Assembly (NCBI GenBank): GCA_963834725.1
Contig: CAWICN010000001.1
Span: forward strand, 3,162,001 to 3,226,000
From: PALSA-693 sp963834725
GTDB lineage: Bacteria; Actinomycetota; Acidimicrobiia; Acidimicrobiales; Palsa-688
Direction: 5' to 3'
DNA: 64,000 nt
Below are positions 7,130 through 16,302 of this stretch, piece after piece. Below the pieces are notes generated by a model. The model saw nothing but the letters and a program-made list of their open reading frames with translations, did no database searches and had not been told where the DNA came from. The translations under genes and the position numbers were made by a program. Each line of letters begins with the position of its first letter. Within the stretch, counting starts at the first letter, position 1.

Positions 7130-9541
7130 CTAGTCGAGCGCACCACCGGCCAAAAGTGTGCCCACCTGGTCGGGGTCATAGCCGAGGATCCCGGTCAGGA
7201 CCTCGAAGGTGTCCTGACCGACAGAGGGAGGCGTTCGCTCGACGCGGGCGGGGGTGGCCGACATGGCGATCCGGCAGTTTTCCAAGGTGATCGTGCCGTG
7301 TCGGGGATGGGGCAGGGTCAGGAAATGGTTCAGGTGCTGAAGCTGGGCGTCCGCCAGGCATTCCCGTGAGTTCTGGACCCGGTGGGCGGGAACGCCGGTC
7401 GAGATCACGGCCGTCTCCACGGCCTCTGTCGAGCGTTCCTTCGTCCACCGAGCAATCAGCTCCTCGAGCTCCGGCAGCCGCTCCTGTCGGGAATCCAGAC
7501 CTAGCCCGGCCAGATCGGGCCGGCCCAGGAGAGCGGCCAACGCCCACCAGTCCTCGTCGTGACGGCACGCGATCGCGACCCACTCGTCGTCACCGGCGCA
7601 GGGGTACACCCCGTGGGGTGCCATGTGCGGGTCGGTGTTTCCCTGGTTGACCGGTCCTCTGTGGTTGATCGCCTCGTCGAGCACTGCGGGCGTGAGGAAA
7701 TGAGCCGTGGCCTGGGCCTGAGCGAAGTCGACATACTGCCCTTCCCCGGTGCGGCGCCGCTGGTCCAGAGCGGCCACCAGGGTGCACAGGGCGTAGCGGG
7801 GCGAGACGTAGTCCGTGTACGCACCCCAGGGCCCGGTGGGTGGCCGGTCCGGCCAGCCGGCCAGATGGCCAAAGCCGATGATGGCGGCGCCGGTCGATCC
7901 AAACCCTGCGCAGCGCCGCAACGGGCCCGTCTGGCCGAAGAGACAGGTCGACAACATGATGAGACCGGGCCGGATCTCCGCCAGCTGCTGGTAGTCCAGA
8001 CCCAATCCGGCTCGGGCCCGTGGCGAAAACGACTCGACCACGACGTCGGCCCACCGGACCAGGTCCTGGAGCACCGGACGGGCGTCGGGGTGGCGAAGGT
8101 TCAGGCTGACACTGCGCTTTCCGGCGGACATGTTGAAGAGCAGCCCGGACGAGTCCAGCCCGGGGACATCGTCGATAAACGGCCCGGACACCCGGGCCAC
8201 GTCAGGGTGGTCGGCGGTCTCGACCCTGATGACGGTGGCCCCGAAGTCCGCCATCATGCGCCCGATGGCGGGCCCGGCTATCGCCCAGCTGAGATCGAGG
8301 AGTTTCACACCCTCCAGAGGGGGGCGACGAGGTGCGGGCGCCGTGGAAGGAGGTGGCCCGGCCCGGTCGGGGAGGTCACCGAGCACCTCCCGGGTGTGCT
8401 CGCCCAGCCGGGGAGCCCGACCGAGTTGAACGGGCTGGGCCAGCGACGAACGGAACCAGGGGCCAGGAGCGGGAATCGCGTCCGGCGACAACAGCTGATC
8501 ATCGACCGGCTCGAAAAACTCCCGCTCCCGAAAATGGGCGCTGTCAAGCAGATCGCGCGGGGTGGAGATCGGCGCGATAAGGAGGATCCGGTCCAGGGCG
8601 GCGGCGAGCAACTCGGCTTTGGTCTTGTCGGCGCAGAAGCGGCCAACGACTTCGGTGACCCGCTCATACTCGCCGATGGGCTCCCGGCCGTCAGTGAGCA
8701 TGTTGCCGTAGTCGAGCCAATCCTTGTCCCGGGTGGCGGCGTCGCAGTAGCCCTCTTCGCAGATCCACTGCATCAGACGTCCGGTGAAAGGGCCGATGGA
8801 CGCGCCAAAGAGAAACATGACGTGGACGAACCCGTCTCGGCAGGGCCATACCCCCTTCAACTCGAGCGGGCCCATCCGCAGGCCTCCGCTCATTCGTTCC
8901 ACCGGGCTGGCGCCGAGGGCGGCCGCCAGGATGAATCCTTGGGTGCAGGCGGTCATGGAGCGTTGGGCCGTGACCTCGACGTGCTGGCCCCGGCCACTGG
9001 TCGCCCGCTCCGTCAGGGCCAGCAGGGCGCCCACGGCAGCATCGGCGGAGGCGTGCAGGAACGCCTGTGGCACCGACACTCGCAGCGGTGGACGATCCTG
9101 GTCGCCGCTCATGGCCAGGTGACAAGCCGAGGCGTGGACCGTCAGGTCAGTGAACGGCCACTCAGCCTTGGGGCCGGAAGTGCCGAAGCCGCTGACCGTC
9201 ACGGTGATCAGTCGCTCATTGCCGGTCCGGAGCCGCTCCAGGTTCACCGGGACGGCTGCCGACTCGATCACCACGTCAGCGGTGGCGCAGAGCCGGTCGA
9301 GCGTGGCCTGACCGCGGTCAGTAGTGAGATCGATGACGACACTCCGCTTGCCCCGGTTCCAGCCCCAGAACGTGAGCGACCGCTCGGGGCCGCCCTCCCC
9401 GGCGAAGGGTCCTCGCTGGCGGCCGCCTGACCCTTCCGGCGGCTCGACCAGCACCACCTCGGCGCCCAGCGCGGCTAGCACAAAGGCGGCCAGATTGCCA
9501 CGTTCGTCAGTCAGGTCCACTACCCGGTAGCTGCCAAGCAT
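7130..9541 (-). CDS. double-domain CaiB/BaiF family CoA-transferase
   Basis: About 803 residues starting at ATG 9541, preceded by GGGAG at good spacing (an upstream in-frame GTG at 9553 lacks one). It contains two complete class III CoA-transferase domains in tandem: the first begins YRVVDLTDERGNLAAFVLAALGAE, split here as a Rossmann-like start, and the second, near residue 415, begins LEGVKLLDLSWAIAGPAIGR. Candidate catalytic aspartates are in SADAAVGALLAL (domain 1) and YTDYVSPRYAL (domain 2). These enzymes move CoA between carboxylates. Single-domain members are about 400 residues and work as intertwined dimers; a fused pair would encode a pseudo-dimer. It precedes two PhyH dioxygenases on the same strand only after them, so co-transcription is uncertain. 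Confidence 0.9.
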   Translation of the reverse strand: MLGSYRVVDLTDERGNLAAFVLAALGAEVVLVEPPEGSGGRQRGPFAGEGGPERSLTFWGWNRGKRSVVIDLTTDRGQATLDRLCATADVVIESAAVPVNLERLRTGNERLITVTVSGFGTSGPKAEWPFTDLTVHASACHLAMSGDQDRPPLRVSVPQAFLHASADAAVGALLALTERATSGRGQHVEVTAQRSMTACTQGFILAAALGASPVERMSGGLRMGPLELKGVWPCRDGFVHVMFLFGASIGPFTGRLMQWICEEGYCDAATRDKDWLDYGNMLTDGREPIGEYERVTEVVGRFCADKTKAELLAAALDRILLIAPISTPRDLLDSAHFREREFFEPVDDQLLSPDAIPAPGPWFRSSLAQPVQLGRAPRLGEHTREVLGDLPDRAGPPPSTAPAPRRPPLEGVKLLDLSWAIAGPAIGRMMADFGATVIRVETADHPDVARVSGPFIDDVPGLDSSGLLFNMSAGKRSVSLNLRHPDARPVLQDLVRWADVVVESFSPRARAGLGLDYQQLAEIRPGLIMLSTCLFGQTGPLRRCAGFGSTGAAIIGFGHLAGWPDRPPTGPWGAYTDYVSPRYALCTLVAALDQRRRTGEGQYVDFAQAQATAHFLTPAVLDEAINHRGPVNQGNTDPHMAPHGVYPCAGDDEWVAIACRHDEDWWALAALLGRPDLAGLGLDSRQERLPELEELIARWTKERSTEAVETAVISTGVPAHRVQNSRECLADAQLQHLNHFLTLPHPRHGTITLENCRIAMSATPARVERTPPSVGQDTFEVLTGILGYDPDQVGTLLAGGALD

Positions 9542-9582
9542 GTCGTCTCCCACCTGGCCGTGGCTGTGGCCGCTCGGGTGGA

Positions 9583-10425
9583 TCAGGAAGGCTTGCTCCC
9601 GGACGCCGTCGCCCCGACCTCCAGCTTTGGAAATGCCGGGTGGCGGAACGGCTGACCGTCGGCGAGCTGATCGTGCAGACCCTCGACCCGGGGCGCCACT
9701 CCCCCACCAGGTCGGGTGACGTAGGTCGCGTCAGGACCGAAAAACCGGAGGCTCAAGGTGCGCCGGCGTCCACCCGGGTGCGTCGCGGCCCCACCGTGCA
9801 GCATGGCCGGGTGGAAGACAATCAGGTCGCCCGGGGTCACGGCCCACGAGACGATGTCCCAGTCCGAGCGATGACTCTCGATATCGGGCAGCCTCGGTAA
9901 GCCCTCCCAGATGGGAATGGTCTCGTCGTCGGGGTTGAACGCGGAGGTGTTGTAGAGGGTCCGACGATGGGACCCTCTCACGAATTCGAGCGAGTCCTCG
10001 GCGGCCACCGGGTCGAAGGTGATCCAGATGACCGCCAGGTGGTTGCCTTCGACGGAGAGGTACGGAGCGTCCTGGTGCCACGGAGTCCTGCGGTTTTCGC
10101 CCCCCTCCTTGAGGAATACCTGCTCGTACATAAACCACACGTCGTCTTCGCCCCACAGGTCCGCGACGATCTGTCCGAGCGGAGATTCCCGGAGCAGGCG
10201 AACGTACAGGGGATGGCCGGGCGCCTCGGGATTGCACAGGTCAGAGAAGGCAAAGAACCTGGGCTCGTCGCTCCCCTCGGCGATCGGGAGCGACGCGGTG
10301 GGCTGCGCAATGCTCCAGTTGAAAGCTTCCTCCGCCATGCGCATCGAGTCGGGGGGCAACGCTCGAGGAAGGAAGGTGACGCCATCGGTTTCGAACTCTC
10401 GACGGGTCGACTCGCCGACAATCAT
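9583..10425 (-). CDS. phytanoyl-CoA dioxygenase (PhyH) family protein 1
   Basis: A 280-residue Fe(II)/2-oxoglutarate oxygenase. The metal ligands are visible as WHQDAPY (His-x-Asp) and the distal His in FHPAMLHGG, followed by an arginine-rich segment for 2-oxoglutarate. ATG 10425 is chosen because AGAGG lies 6-7 bases upstream; the longer frame overlaps the neighbouring gene. It is downstream of, and co-directional with, a second PhyH protein, about 40 bp apart, suggesting an operon. The substrate is probably an acyl-CoA or a small acid, but this family is very diverse. Confidence 0.88.
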   Translation of the reverse strand: MIVGESTRREFETDGVTFLPRALPPDSMRMAEEAFNWSIAQPTASLPIAEGSDEPRFFAFSDLCNPEAPGHPLYVRLLRESPLGQIVADLWGEDDVWFMYEQVFLKEGGENRRTPWHQDAPYLSVEGNHLAVIWITFDPVAAEDSLEFVRGSHRRTLYNTSAFNPDDETIPIWEGLPRLPDIESHRSDWDIVSWAVTPGDLIVFHPAMLHGGAATHPGGRRRTLSLRFFGPDATYVTRPGGGVAPRVEGLHDQLADGQPFRHPAFPKLEVGATASGSKPS

Positions 10426-10465
10426 GGGTGTCCTCTCAGAGATAACGCCGTTGGATCCTCGGCGG

Positions 10466-11251
10466 TTACGACTTGCGAGGCGGTCCGGTATTGAGCCAGG
10501 AATCAAGCCCCAACCGGTAGCGCATCGTCGGGGAGAATCGTTCCTGAATCTCGGGCCGGAGCGCTACGCCGAAGTTCCACTGCGGACGTACAAACGGTTT
10601 CGTGTAGTAGGCGAACAGCAGTGGACGGTCCTCATCCTCCGTGATGTTTGCTCCCGAGGTGTGCCACACTCGTCCCTCCATGGCCAGGAAGGCCCCTTTG
10701 GGCGCCTCGAACGGGACCAGCAGGTCCTCTATGCGATCCGGGACGTCGCCTCGCGATGTCCAGCGAGAACTGCCCGGCACGTGGCGCGTCGCACCGTTGT
10801 CCGCACGCAGGTCGCTGAGGCACCAGATGATGTTGATGGCCCACGGGACGAGCCAGGGCTCAGGCGCCACGAGGGACTGGTCCGAGTGGACAAACATCGA
10901 ACCGCTACCCGGCCGGGCAATATTCGCCGTGAAGTTGCTGATGATGTAGTCGTCTCCGAGGAAGCGGGCCACGACGGCCTCAGCGACCGGATGCGAGAGT
11001 AGGTCGCCGAACAGTGGATCGAGATCGACCAGGTCGAAGACCCGGACATTGGAATCGTTAGGGTCGAGAGCTTCGACATGGGCGGGAATACCCCGCCGCT
11101 GGCTCTCCTCACTCGCCGCCCACAACCGCTCGGTCACATAATCGGCTTCCGATGGGGACAGCACCCCCGGAACGACGGCATACCCCGTCCTATCGAGATT
11201 GGCCGCGATCGTCTCAATGTCGAAACCCTGCAGTGCGGTCGGTGCGCTCAT
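10466..11251 (-). CDS. phytanoyl-CoA dioxygenase (PhyH) family protein 2
   Basis: A 261-residue member of the same oxygenase family, with FVHSDQSL supplying the His-x-Asp pair and GRVWHTSGAN the distal His. Sequence similarity to the adjacent PhyH gene is limited to the motifs, so it is not a recent duplication. First gene of a likely dioxygenase-dioxygenase-CoA-transferase run on the minus strand (11251 to 7130), which would fit oxidation and CoA activation of one substrate. Ferrous iron and 2-oxoglutarate dependence follows from the family. Confidence 0.87.
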   Translation of the reverse strand: MSAPTALQGFDIETIAANLDRTGYAVVPGVLSPSEADYVTERLWAASEESQRRGIPAHVEALDPNDSNVRVFDLVDLDPLFGDLLSHPVAEAVVARFLGDDYIISNFTANIARPGSGSMFVHSDQSLVAPEPWLVPWAINIIWCLSDLRADNGATRHVPGSSRWTSRGDVPDRIEDLLVPFEAPKGAFLAMEGRVWHTSGANITEDEDRPLLFAYYTKPFVRPQWNFGVALRPEIQERFSPTMRYRLGLDSWLNTGPPRKS

Positions 11252-11367
11252 ACTGGTGTCCTGCCTCCGTCACAGCTCAACCCGGTTTACCCGGGCGGAA
11301 ATGATCGGCAATGACTGCCTCGGCCAGCGTATCAGGCACCATTCCGGGGAACCACAGGACCCGGTGA

Positions 11368-11703
11368 CTAGCCTGCATCGGCGTCGACGTCGTCCTCGGC
11401 GAGGGCCAGGAGGAGGCCGAGGCCCTTGGCTATCTCGCCGACCGCAGTCATCGTCCGGGCCGTCCCAACGATCGGCGCCACCGCCACCAGAATGCCCTGG
11501 GCGTCCTCGAGGGTGAGGCTGGACTCCATGGCCGGTCCGGCGTTGAGTGCATAAGAACCCGCCGGCGCGCCGCTCGCGGCGAGCGCCGCGACCCGGGCGA
11601 TCATCAGCTCCCGATCCGACAGGTCGCAGCGCTCAATCGATGCCCCGGTCATGGCGAGAAGTGTTGAGGATACCGGCGTGTCAGGAACGGGGGTATAGGT
11701 CAC
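11368..11703 (-). CDS. small carboxymuconolactone-decarboxylase-like protein
   Basis: A 111-residue protein. GTG 11703 is chosen because GAGGAGG lies six bases upstream; the longer frame would add a proline-rich tail with no homology-like features. The segment DLSDRELMIARVAALAASGAP and GILVAVAPIVGTARTMTAVGEI resembles the helical core of carboxymuconolactone-decarboxylase-like proteins of actinobacteria. No CxxC pair is present, so the AhpD-type redox activity is unlikely. Function unknown. Confidence 0.7.
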   Translation of the reverse strand: MTYTPVPDTPVSSTLLAMTGASIERCDLSDRELMIARVAALAASGAPAGSYALNAGPAMESSLTLEDAQGILVAVAPIVGTARTMTAVGEIAKGLGLLLALAEDDVDADAG

Positions 11704-11906
11704 AGATGCCTCCTCGGTCGTCGGCCTGGTACCAGGCGCCGCCAGCATGCCCGACGGCTCGCAGACCCGAAACACCCGAAGCGGGTGATTCCCTGGCTGG
11801 TCGATGGAAGAGAGGCGCTGACCCACGCCAGCAGCTCGCTCTCGGGTAGGGCTCCCACCTGGCGCATCGACGGCCTGCTTGCTCGCCGGGTACCCCGGCT
11901 TCAGGG

Positions 11907-13289
11907 TTATGGAAAAGGGCGGGTCCGCGCTTCGTCGATCAGGGCTTCGACGTCACGCTGGAGCAGAACACCGTCTTTCTCGGCGGCGCGCGCTGCCTCC
12001 ACGAAGCGGCTGAGGTACGTGTTCTGGTCGCCGTAAAGAGCCGTCACGGTCTCGGGCGGGAACGGCACGCAGGAGCCGCCCAGCCGGCTGTAAATATCGT
12101 CGCTCAGCGGGATCGCGCTGTTCAGAGCCACCGGCACTTCCACCTGCGGGAGGCGGATACCGCCAACGGCCAGCCCGTGCTCGTCGCGGACGATCTCGGG
12201 CGGGTCGCCGGCGAAAGCGATTCGGGGCTGTGTGGGCGGCGGCGGACCCCCCTCGAGCCACGAATGCAGGTGATGAATGGCCGTGTCGAACAGCGGAAGC
12301 ATCGGCACCTCGTTGATCCCGGTGGCGACCGGCATCTGGAGTTCCGAGCCGAAGTCGCGCTCGAACTTCGGCCGCCGCACGCTCATGCCCTGGACTGATA
12401 CGTGGCTGGTGCCGGCCGCCTCCCAGTATCGGAACCGGTCGGTGTCGGGCTGGCGCACCTCGTAGCAGGCGATGGCTTCGAGCTCCGAGTTGACAACCAT
12501 GACGAGGGCGCCGATGTCGTCGCGCAACAGGTTGCTCCCCCGGAGCCCGGCGTCGCGGCTGAGGGTAGGAGATGCGAGGTTGATCACGAAGTCTCCGACC
12601 TCCAGTCCCGAGCCGGAGCCGAAGTAGATGGTGAGCAGATAGGCATCGAAGGCCTCGGCGAGTGGGTGTACGGCGTTGACGTAGGTGGCGAGCCGGCCGG
12701 CGGACTGTGAACCGCCCTGGGCGACGAGATGACGGACCTCCAACCCGCCGAGGGGATCAACCGGCGTGCGGGGCCGGTCACGGCCGATGACCCGAGCCGC
12801 CTGCGTGAAGATGTCGTACGAGTAGTCGTCGCCCAGTATCGACAGTGACCCGTAACGCTCGGGGTCCCATGCGGCCAGGCCCATCGGCGTCGGGGGCAGC
12901 CCGTGGATGCCAACTCGCTGGGTAGTCACTCCAACGAAGGCGTAGCCGCCCTCGAGGATTTCCAGACTGTCGCCGCTGTACAGGTCGTAGCCGGCGGAGA
13001 CGTTGTTCCACGACACGACGACGGTGCCATTGAAGGAGGCGGCGTCGGCCGGCCGGATCACGACAATTCGCGTTTTGTATGGTGTGGTTTCAACCGCCTC
13101 GACCTGCCACCGGCCGTCCCGGCCGAGCGAGCTTCCTGCGGCCGGGGCGTACCGTGTCGCGGTGCCTTCCAGGAAGTATTCGTTCTCGACGTACCCGTAA
13201 CGGTCCAGGTCGGCGAGAGGTCGTCCGAAAGACCACCCATGAAGGCCACCTGTGATCGGGCCTGTCACCGTCGGAAGCGAGTCGGTCAC
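11907..13289 (-). CDS. alpha/beta-hydrolase domain protein (Abhydrolase_10-like)
   Basis: A 460-residue protein with GTG start at 13289 behind a perfect AAGGAGGT. It has the layout of the long alpha/beta-hydrolase family that is common in actinobacteria that degrade complex organics: an N-terminal GPITGGLHGWSFG segment, a central VVVSWNNVSAGYD, and the nucleophile-type motif QGGSQSAGRLATYVN with a serine in GGSQSAG. No signal peptide is visible. Substrate unknown; neighbouring dioxygenases suggest an ester or lactone intermediate, but this is inference. Confidence 0.82.
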   Translation of the reverse strand: MTDSLPTVTGPITGGLHGWSFGRPLADLDRYGYVENEYFLEGTATRYAPAAGSSLGRDGRWQVEAVETTPYKTRIVVIRPADAASFNGTVVVSWNNVSAGYDLYSGDSLEILEGGYAFVGVTTQRVGIHGLPPTPMGLAAWDPERYGSLSILGDDYSYDIFTQAARVIGRDRPRTPVDPLGGLEVRHLVAQGGSQSAGRLATYVNAVHPLAEAFDAYLLTIYFGSGSGLEVGDFVINLASPTLSRDAGLRGSNLLRDDIGALVMVVNSELEAIACYEVRQPDTDRFRYWEAAGTSHVSVQGMSVRRPKFERDFGSELQMPVATGINEVPMLPLFDTAIHHLHSWLEGGPPPPTQPRIAFAGDPPEIVRDEHGLAVGGIRLPQVEVPVALNSAIPLSDDIYSRLGGSCVPFPPETVTALYGDQNTYLSRFVEAARAAEKDGVLLQRDVEALIDEARTRPFP

Positions 13290-13357
13290 CGGACAACCTC
13301 CTTGAACAGTTCAATAATGCAGCGGGACACTCGGCGAACCCACTTTGGTAGATCCTC

Positions 13358-14056
13358 TCACTTTGGGAGCGAGGCGTTCATCGCGGCGCGGATCAGGTCC
13401 GCACGGCCGGTGAGACCGCGTCGCTCGCAGCCGTGGAGTTGCGCCGACAACGGTGGAACGAGGATTTGCCGCCCGCGCCAGATGACGGTCTCGAGCTGGC
13501 TGGCGATGAGCGGACCCTGCTCGTGCGGCGCGGCCGGATCGTCCAATTCGGCAAGTGGGTCCGATAGCCATTCGATGATCGCGTACCGGAAGGCGCGGCC
13601 ACCCGACTTTGCCACCCAGCCATGCATCTCCCCCACGGGCCCCACCAGCACATCATCGAAGAGGCGTCCGGCCAGCCAGGTATCGCTGACATTGACGTCG
13701 ATATCGCCCGGCTCGATGGTCAAACCGCGAATGGCAAGAGCGGCACTGCCGTACAACCACCACCGTAGAGCCGTGCCACGCACCCGTCGCAGGAACTCCG
13801 AGAGCGCATCCTCCCACGGCACCAGCACCAACCTGGCGCTCTGACGGACCATCATCTCGATCGAAGCGGTGAAGTGATCGAAGTAGTTCTCGGTCTGCTC
13901 CGAGCGCCGAAACCACCCGGTCGCGAATCGCCCGTCGCTGACCTGCCCATAGCCCATGTGCTCGAGGCGCTCGCGAGACACCGGGTCATCGCTCACGACA
14001 ACGAACCGAACATCATCAGCGGCCGCAGATCGTTGCAGCTCGGTGGACAGTCTCAC
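13358..14056 (-). CDS. nucleotidyltransferase-fold protein
   Basis: A 232-residue protein of unknown role. The central part reads LYGSAALAIRGL, then PGDIDVNV: the GS...DxD pattern of minimal nucleotidyltransferases (MNT/AbiEii-like). The N-terminal 90 residues have no recognised motif. It starts at GTG 14056 with a weak ribosome-binding site. No antitoxin-like partner gene is adjacent, so a toxin role is not supported; a house-keeping NMP-transferase is equally possible. Confidence 0.6.
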   Translation of the reverse strand: MRLSTELQRSAAADDVRFVVVSDDPVSRERLEHMGYGQVSDGRFATGWFRRSEQTENYFDHFTASIEMMVRQSARLVLVPWEDALSEFLRRVRGTALRWWLYGSAALAIRGLTIEPGDIDVNVSDTWLAGRLFDDVLVGPVGEMHGWVAKSGGRAFRYAIIEWLSDPLAELDDPAAPHEQGPLIASQLETVIWRGRQILVPPLSAQLHGCERRGLTGRADLIRAAMNASLPK

Positions 14057-14212
14057 CGGCGCGCCCGGTAAACGAGTTTCACCGGAAGTCGGCGGCGAAC
14101 GGACATAAGCGGCAACATTACGATCGGTTCGGGCCCTGTGACCAATGAGTCGGGCCGGCTCGTTCCTCGTCCCCCTTCACCCGGAGTGAGGAGGGTTCCT
14201 ACACTGCGAGCC

Positions 14213-14545
14213 ATGACAACGTTTGTCATCAGACTCAACGCTCCGCGTCCGACGTTCGCTTTTGACATGACCGACGCCGAACGGGAGATCATGGGCCGCC
14301 ACGCGGCTCATTGGCAGAGATTCATCGATTCTGGCCAGATGGTGGTTTTCGGCCCGGTTCTGGACAGCACGGGTTCCTGGGGGCTGGGAGTCGTTGAAAC
14401 CGAGGACGAAGACGAGCTCCGGGCGCACGCCTCGGGTGACCCGGTAGTCACCACCGGGACAGGAAGCGTGGAGATGGGAAGGATGCTCGCGGGCTTTGTT
14501 CGCCCGGGAGTAGCCGCGGCAGCGCCACGCAGCCTATGTGAATAG
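14213..14545 (+). CDS. YCII-related protein
   Basis: A 110-residue protein whose N-terminal half fits the YCII ferredoxin-like fold: FVIRLNAPRPTFAFDMTD, then HAAHWQRFIDSGQMVVFGPV, with the conserved His before the dimer strand. Start at ATG 14213; longer frames begin within intergenic DNA. Family members are small dimeric proteins sometimes linked to muconolactone-type or sigma-factor pathways. No partner can be named here. Confidence 0.75.
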   Translation: MTTFVIRLNAPRPTFAFDMTDAEREIMGRHAAHWQRFIDSGQMVVFGPVLDSTGSWGLGVVETEDEDELRAHASGDPVVTTGTGSVEMGRMLAGFVRPGVAAAAPRSLCE

Positions 14546-14639
14546 CGTTAACCATCTGGCTGCTGAAGGCGACGTCACCGGCGCTTGCCAGTTGAGTTGA
14601 ACGGGTCCAGTTCGGTTCCGTCGAGCTAGGCTGTTTGGC

Positions 14640-15512
14640 GTGAATGATCTGCGGTTCTCGCTGAAGCCGCTCGACGCCACTTTCGGTGCCGTCGTCCAGG
14701 GTCTGGACGTCCGCTTGCTCGACGAAGCGACCTGGGAGGCGCTCCATGAAGCCTGGGTCGAGTACGCGTTGCTGATCTTTCCCGGTCAGTTCCTGACCCA
14801 GGAGGAGCAGAATACCTTCGCCGGCCGTTTCGGCGACCTCGAGTTCCCGGCTGCCCCGATCTCCAACCTCGGCCGCGATGGACTGGTCCACAGCGAGATG
14901 AGCGACGATATCGTCAGGTCGCTCCGCGGCAACGAGGGGTGGCATCACGACAGCACGTATATGCCGGTCCAGGCCAAGGGTGCCGTCTTCTCGGCCGAGA
15001 TCGTGCCCGCCGAGGGTGGTGGTACCGGGTGGGCCGACATGCGGGCGGCCTACGACGCACTCGACGCCGAGACCCGTCAGGCGATCGCTGGGCTCTCCGC
15101 CTTCCACTCCCTCCGCTACAGCCAGGGACGGGCCGGCCTGCTGCCAGTCGCCCGGACCGATGCCGGTGACTACGCGGGCTACGGCTACCACGACGGCGAA
15201 CCGTCATTGCGCCCGCTCGTCAAGATCCATCCCGAGACCGGGCGGCCCAACCTGGTCATCGGCCGCCATGCCTACGGCATTGAGGGCATGGACCCCGAGG
15301 AGTCGGAGCGGTTGCTTGACCGCCTGGCGGCCGAAGCGTGCTGCCCGCCACGCGTCTACTACCACCAGTGGCAACCCGGGGAAACGGTCGTGTGGGACAA
15401 CCGGCGTCTCATGCATCGGGCCATGCCCTACGACATGACCCAGCCCCGTCGCATGTGGCACACGCGCATCGCCGGCGAGCGCGAGACCGAGCTCGCCGCC
15501 AACTACTCCTGA
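14640..15512 (+). CDS. TauD/TfdA-family Fe(II)/2-oxoglutarate dioxygenase
   Basis: A 290-residue protein beginning at GTG 14640. WHHDSTY provides the His-x-Asp ligands and NRRLMHRAMPYD the distal His, with the arginine of RRMWHTRIAG for 2-oxoglutarate. N-terminal KPLDATFGAVVQGLDV is the usual start of TauD/TfdA enzymes, which hydroxylate taurine, alkyl sulfates or phenoxyacetates. Which of these is used cannot be told; no sulfonate transporter is adjacent. Confidence 0.9.
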   Translation: MNDLRFSLKPLDATFGAVVQGLDVRLLDEATWEALHEAWVEYALLIFPGQFLTQEEQNTFAGRFGDLEFPAAPISNLGRDGLVHSEMSDDIVRSLRGNEGWHHDSTYMPVQAKGAVFSAEIVPAEGGGTGWADMRAAYDALDAETRQAIAGLSAFHSLRYSQGRAGLLPVARTDAGDYAGYGYHDGEPSLRPLVKIHPETGRPNLVIGRHAYGIEGMDPEESERLLDRLAAEACCPPRVYYHQWQPGETVVWDNRRLMHRAMPYDMTQPRRMWHTRIAGERETELAANYS

Positions 15513-15635
15513 TTCGCCTCGGCGCTGTACGTCGTCGCCGCGCCTCCGGCTACCGCCGGATCGGCGACCGTCTGCGACCGGGCACGCGGATCTCGCGGGA
15601 CCCGCGGTGAACGGCTCCGGGTTGGATGAACCAGC

Positions 15636-16300
15636 TCACCCTTCGAGGTATCGCAGTACGGCGAGCACCCGGCGGTGATCGGTGGAGGTGGCCGGCAGGT
15701 CCAGCTTGGAGAAAATGTTGGCGACGTGCTTCTCGACCGCCCCTTCCGAGATGACGAGACTCGTGGCGATGGCCGAGTTGGTTCGACCCTCCGCCATCAA
15801 GGCCAGCACCTCCCGCTCCCGGCCGCTCAACCCGGCCAGCGTGTCGGTGCGGCGAGAGGCCCCCATCAGCTGGGTCACCACCTCTGGGTCGAGGGCGGTG
15901 CCTCCCGACGCCACCCGCACCAGGGCTTCCACGAAGTCGGCGACATCGGCGACCCGGTCCTTCAGCAGGTAGCCGATCCCGGCCGCGCCACCGGCGAGCA
16001 GCTCGGCCGCGTAGCGGGTCTCGACGTACTGGGAGAACACCAGGATCCCCACGCTCGGGGTGATTGCGGCGCAGCGCGATGGCGGCGCGCAGCCCTTCGT
16101 CGGTGAAGGTCGGCGGCATGCGGATGTCGACCACGGCCACGTCGGGGGGATCTTCGGCCACCGCTTGCTCGAGGCTGACGGCGTCGCTGACGGCCCGGGT
16201 CACAGCGAAGCCCCTGTCGGTCAGCAGCTGGACCAATCCGTCGCGCAGGATCGCGGAGTCCTCGGCGATGACGACGCGTGAGGGCGTCGGCGCTGGCCAT
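15636..16300 (-). pseudogene. NarL/FixJ-type response regulator, two frameshifts
   Basis: Receiver and DNA-binding parts are in different frames. ATG 16300 begins MASADALT; removing one base near 16276 gives VVIAEDSAILRDGLVQLL and VAVVDIRMPP (phospho-acceptor Asp). Removing one G near 16057-16060 joins this to VGILVFSQYVETRYAAELL and then to a LuxR-type helix-turn-helix (LSGREREVLALMAEGRTNSAIA). No nonsense codon or lost core motif is seen apart from these two single-base insertions. It lies directly downstream of the sensor kinase and would normally form a two-component system with it. Confidence 0.8.
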
Positions 16301-16302
16301 GC

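Noticed and set aside
7559..9430. 623-residue plus-strand frame over the CoA-transferase
   Set aside because: Antisense shadow of a gene with clear domain motifs; no motif of its own.
13358..14056. toxin of an AbiE-like toxin-antitoxin pair
   Set aside because: The GS...DxD fold is shared by many nucleotidyltransferases and there is no antitoxin-like neighbour.
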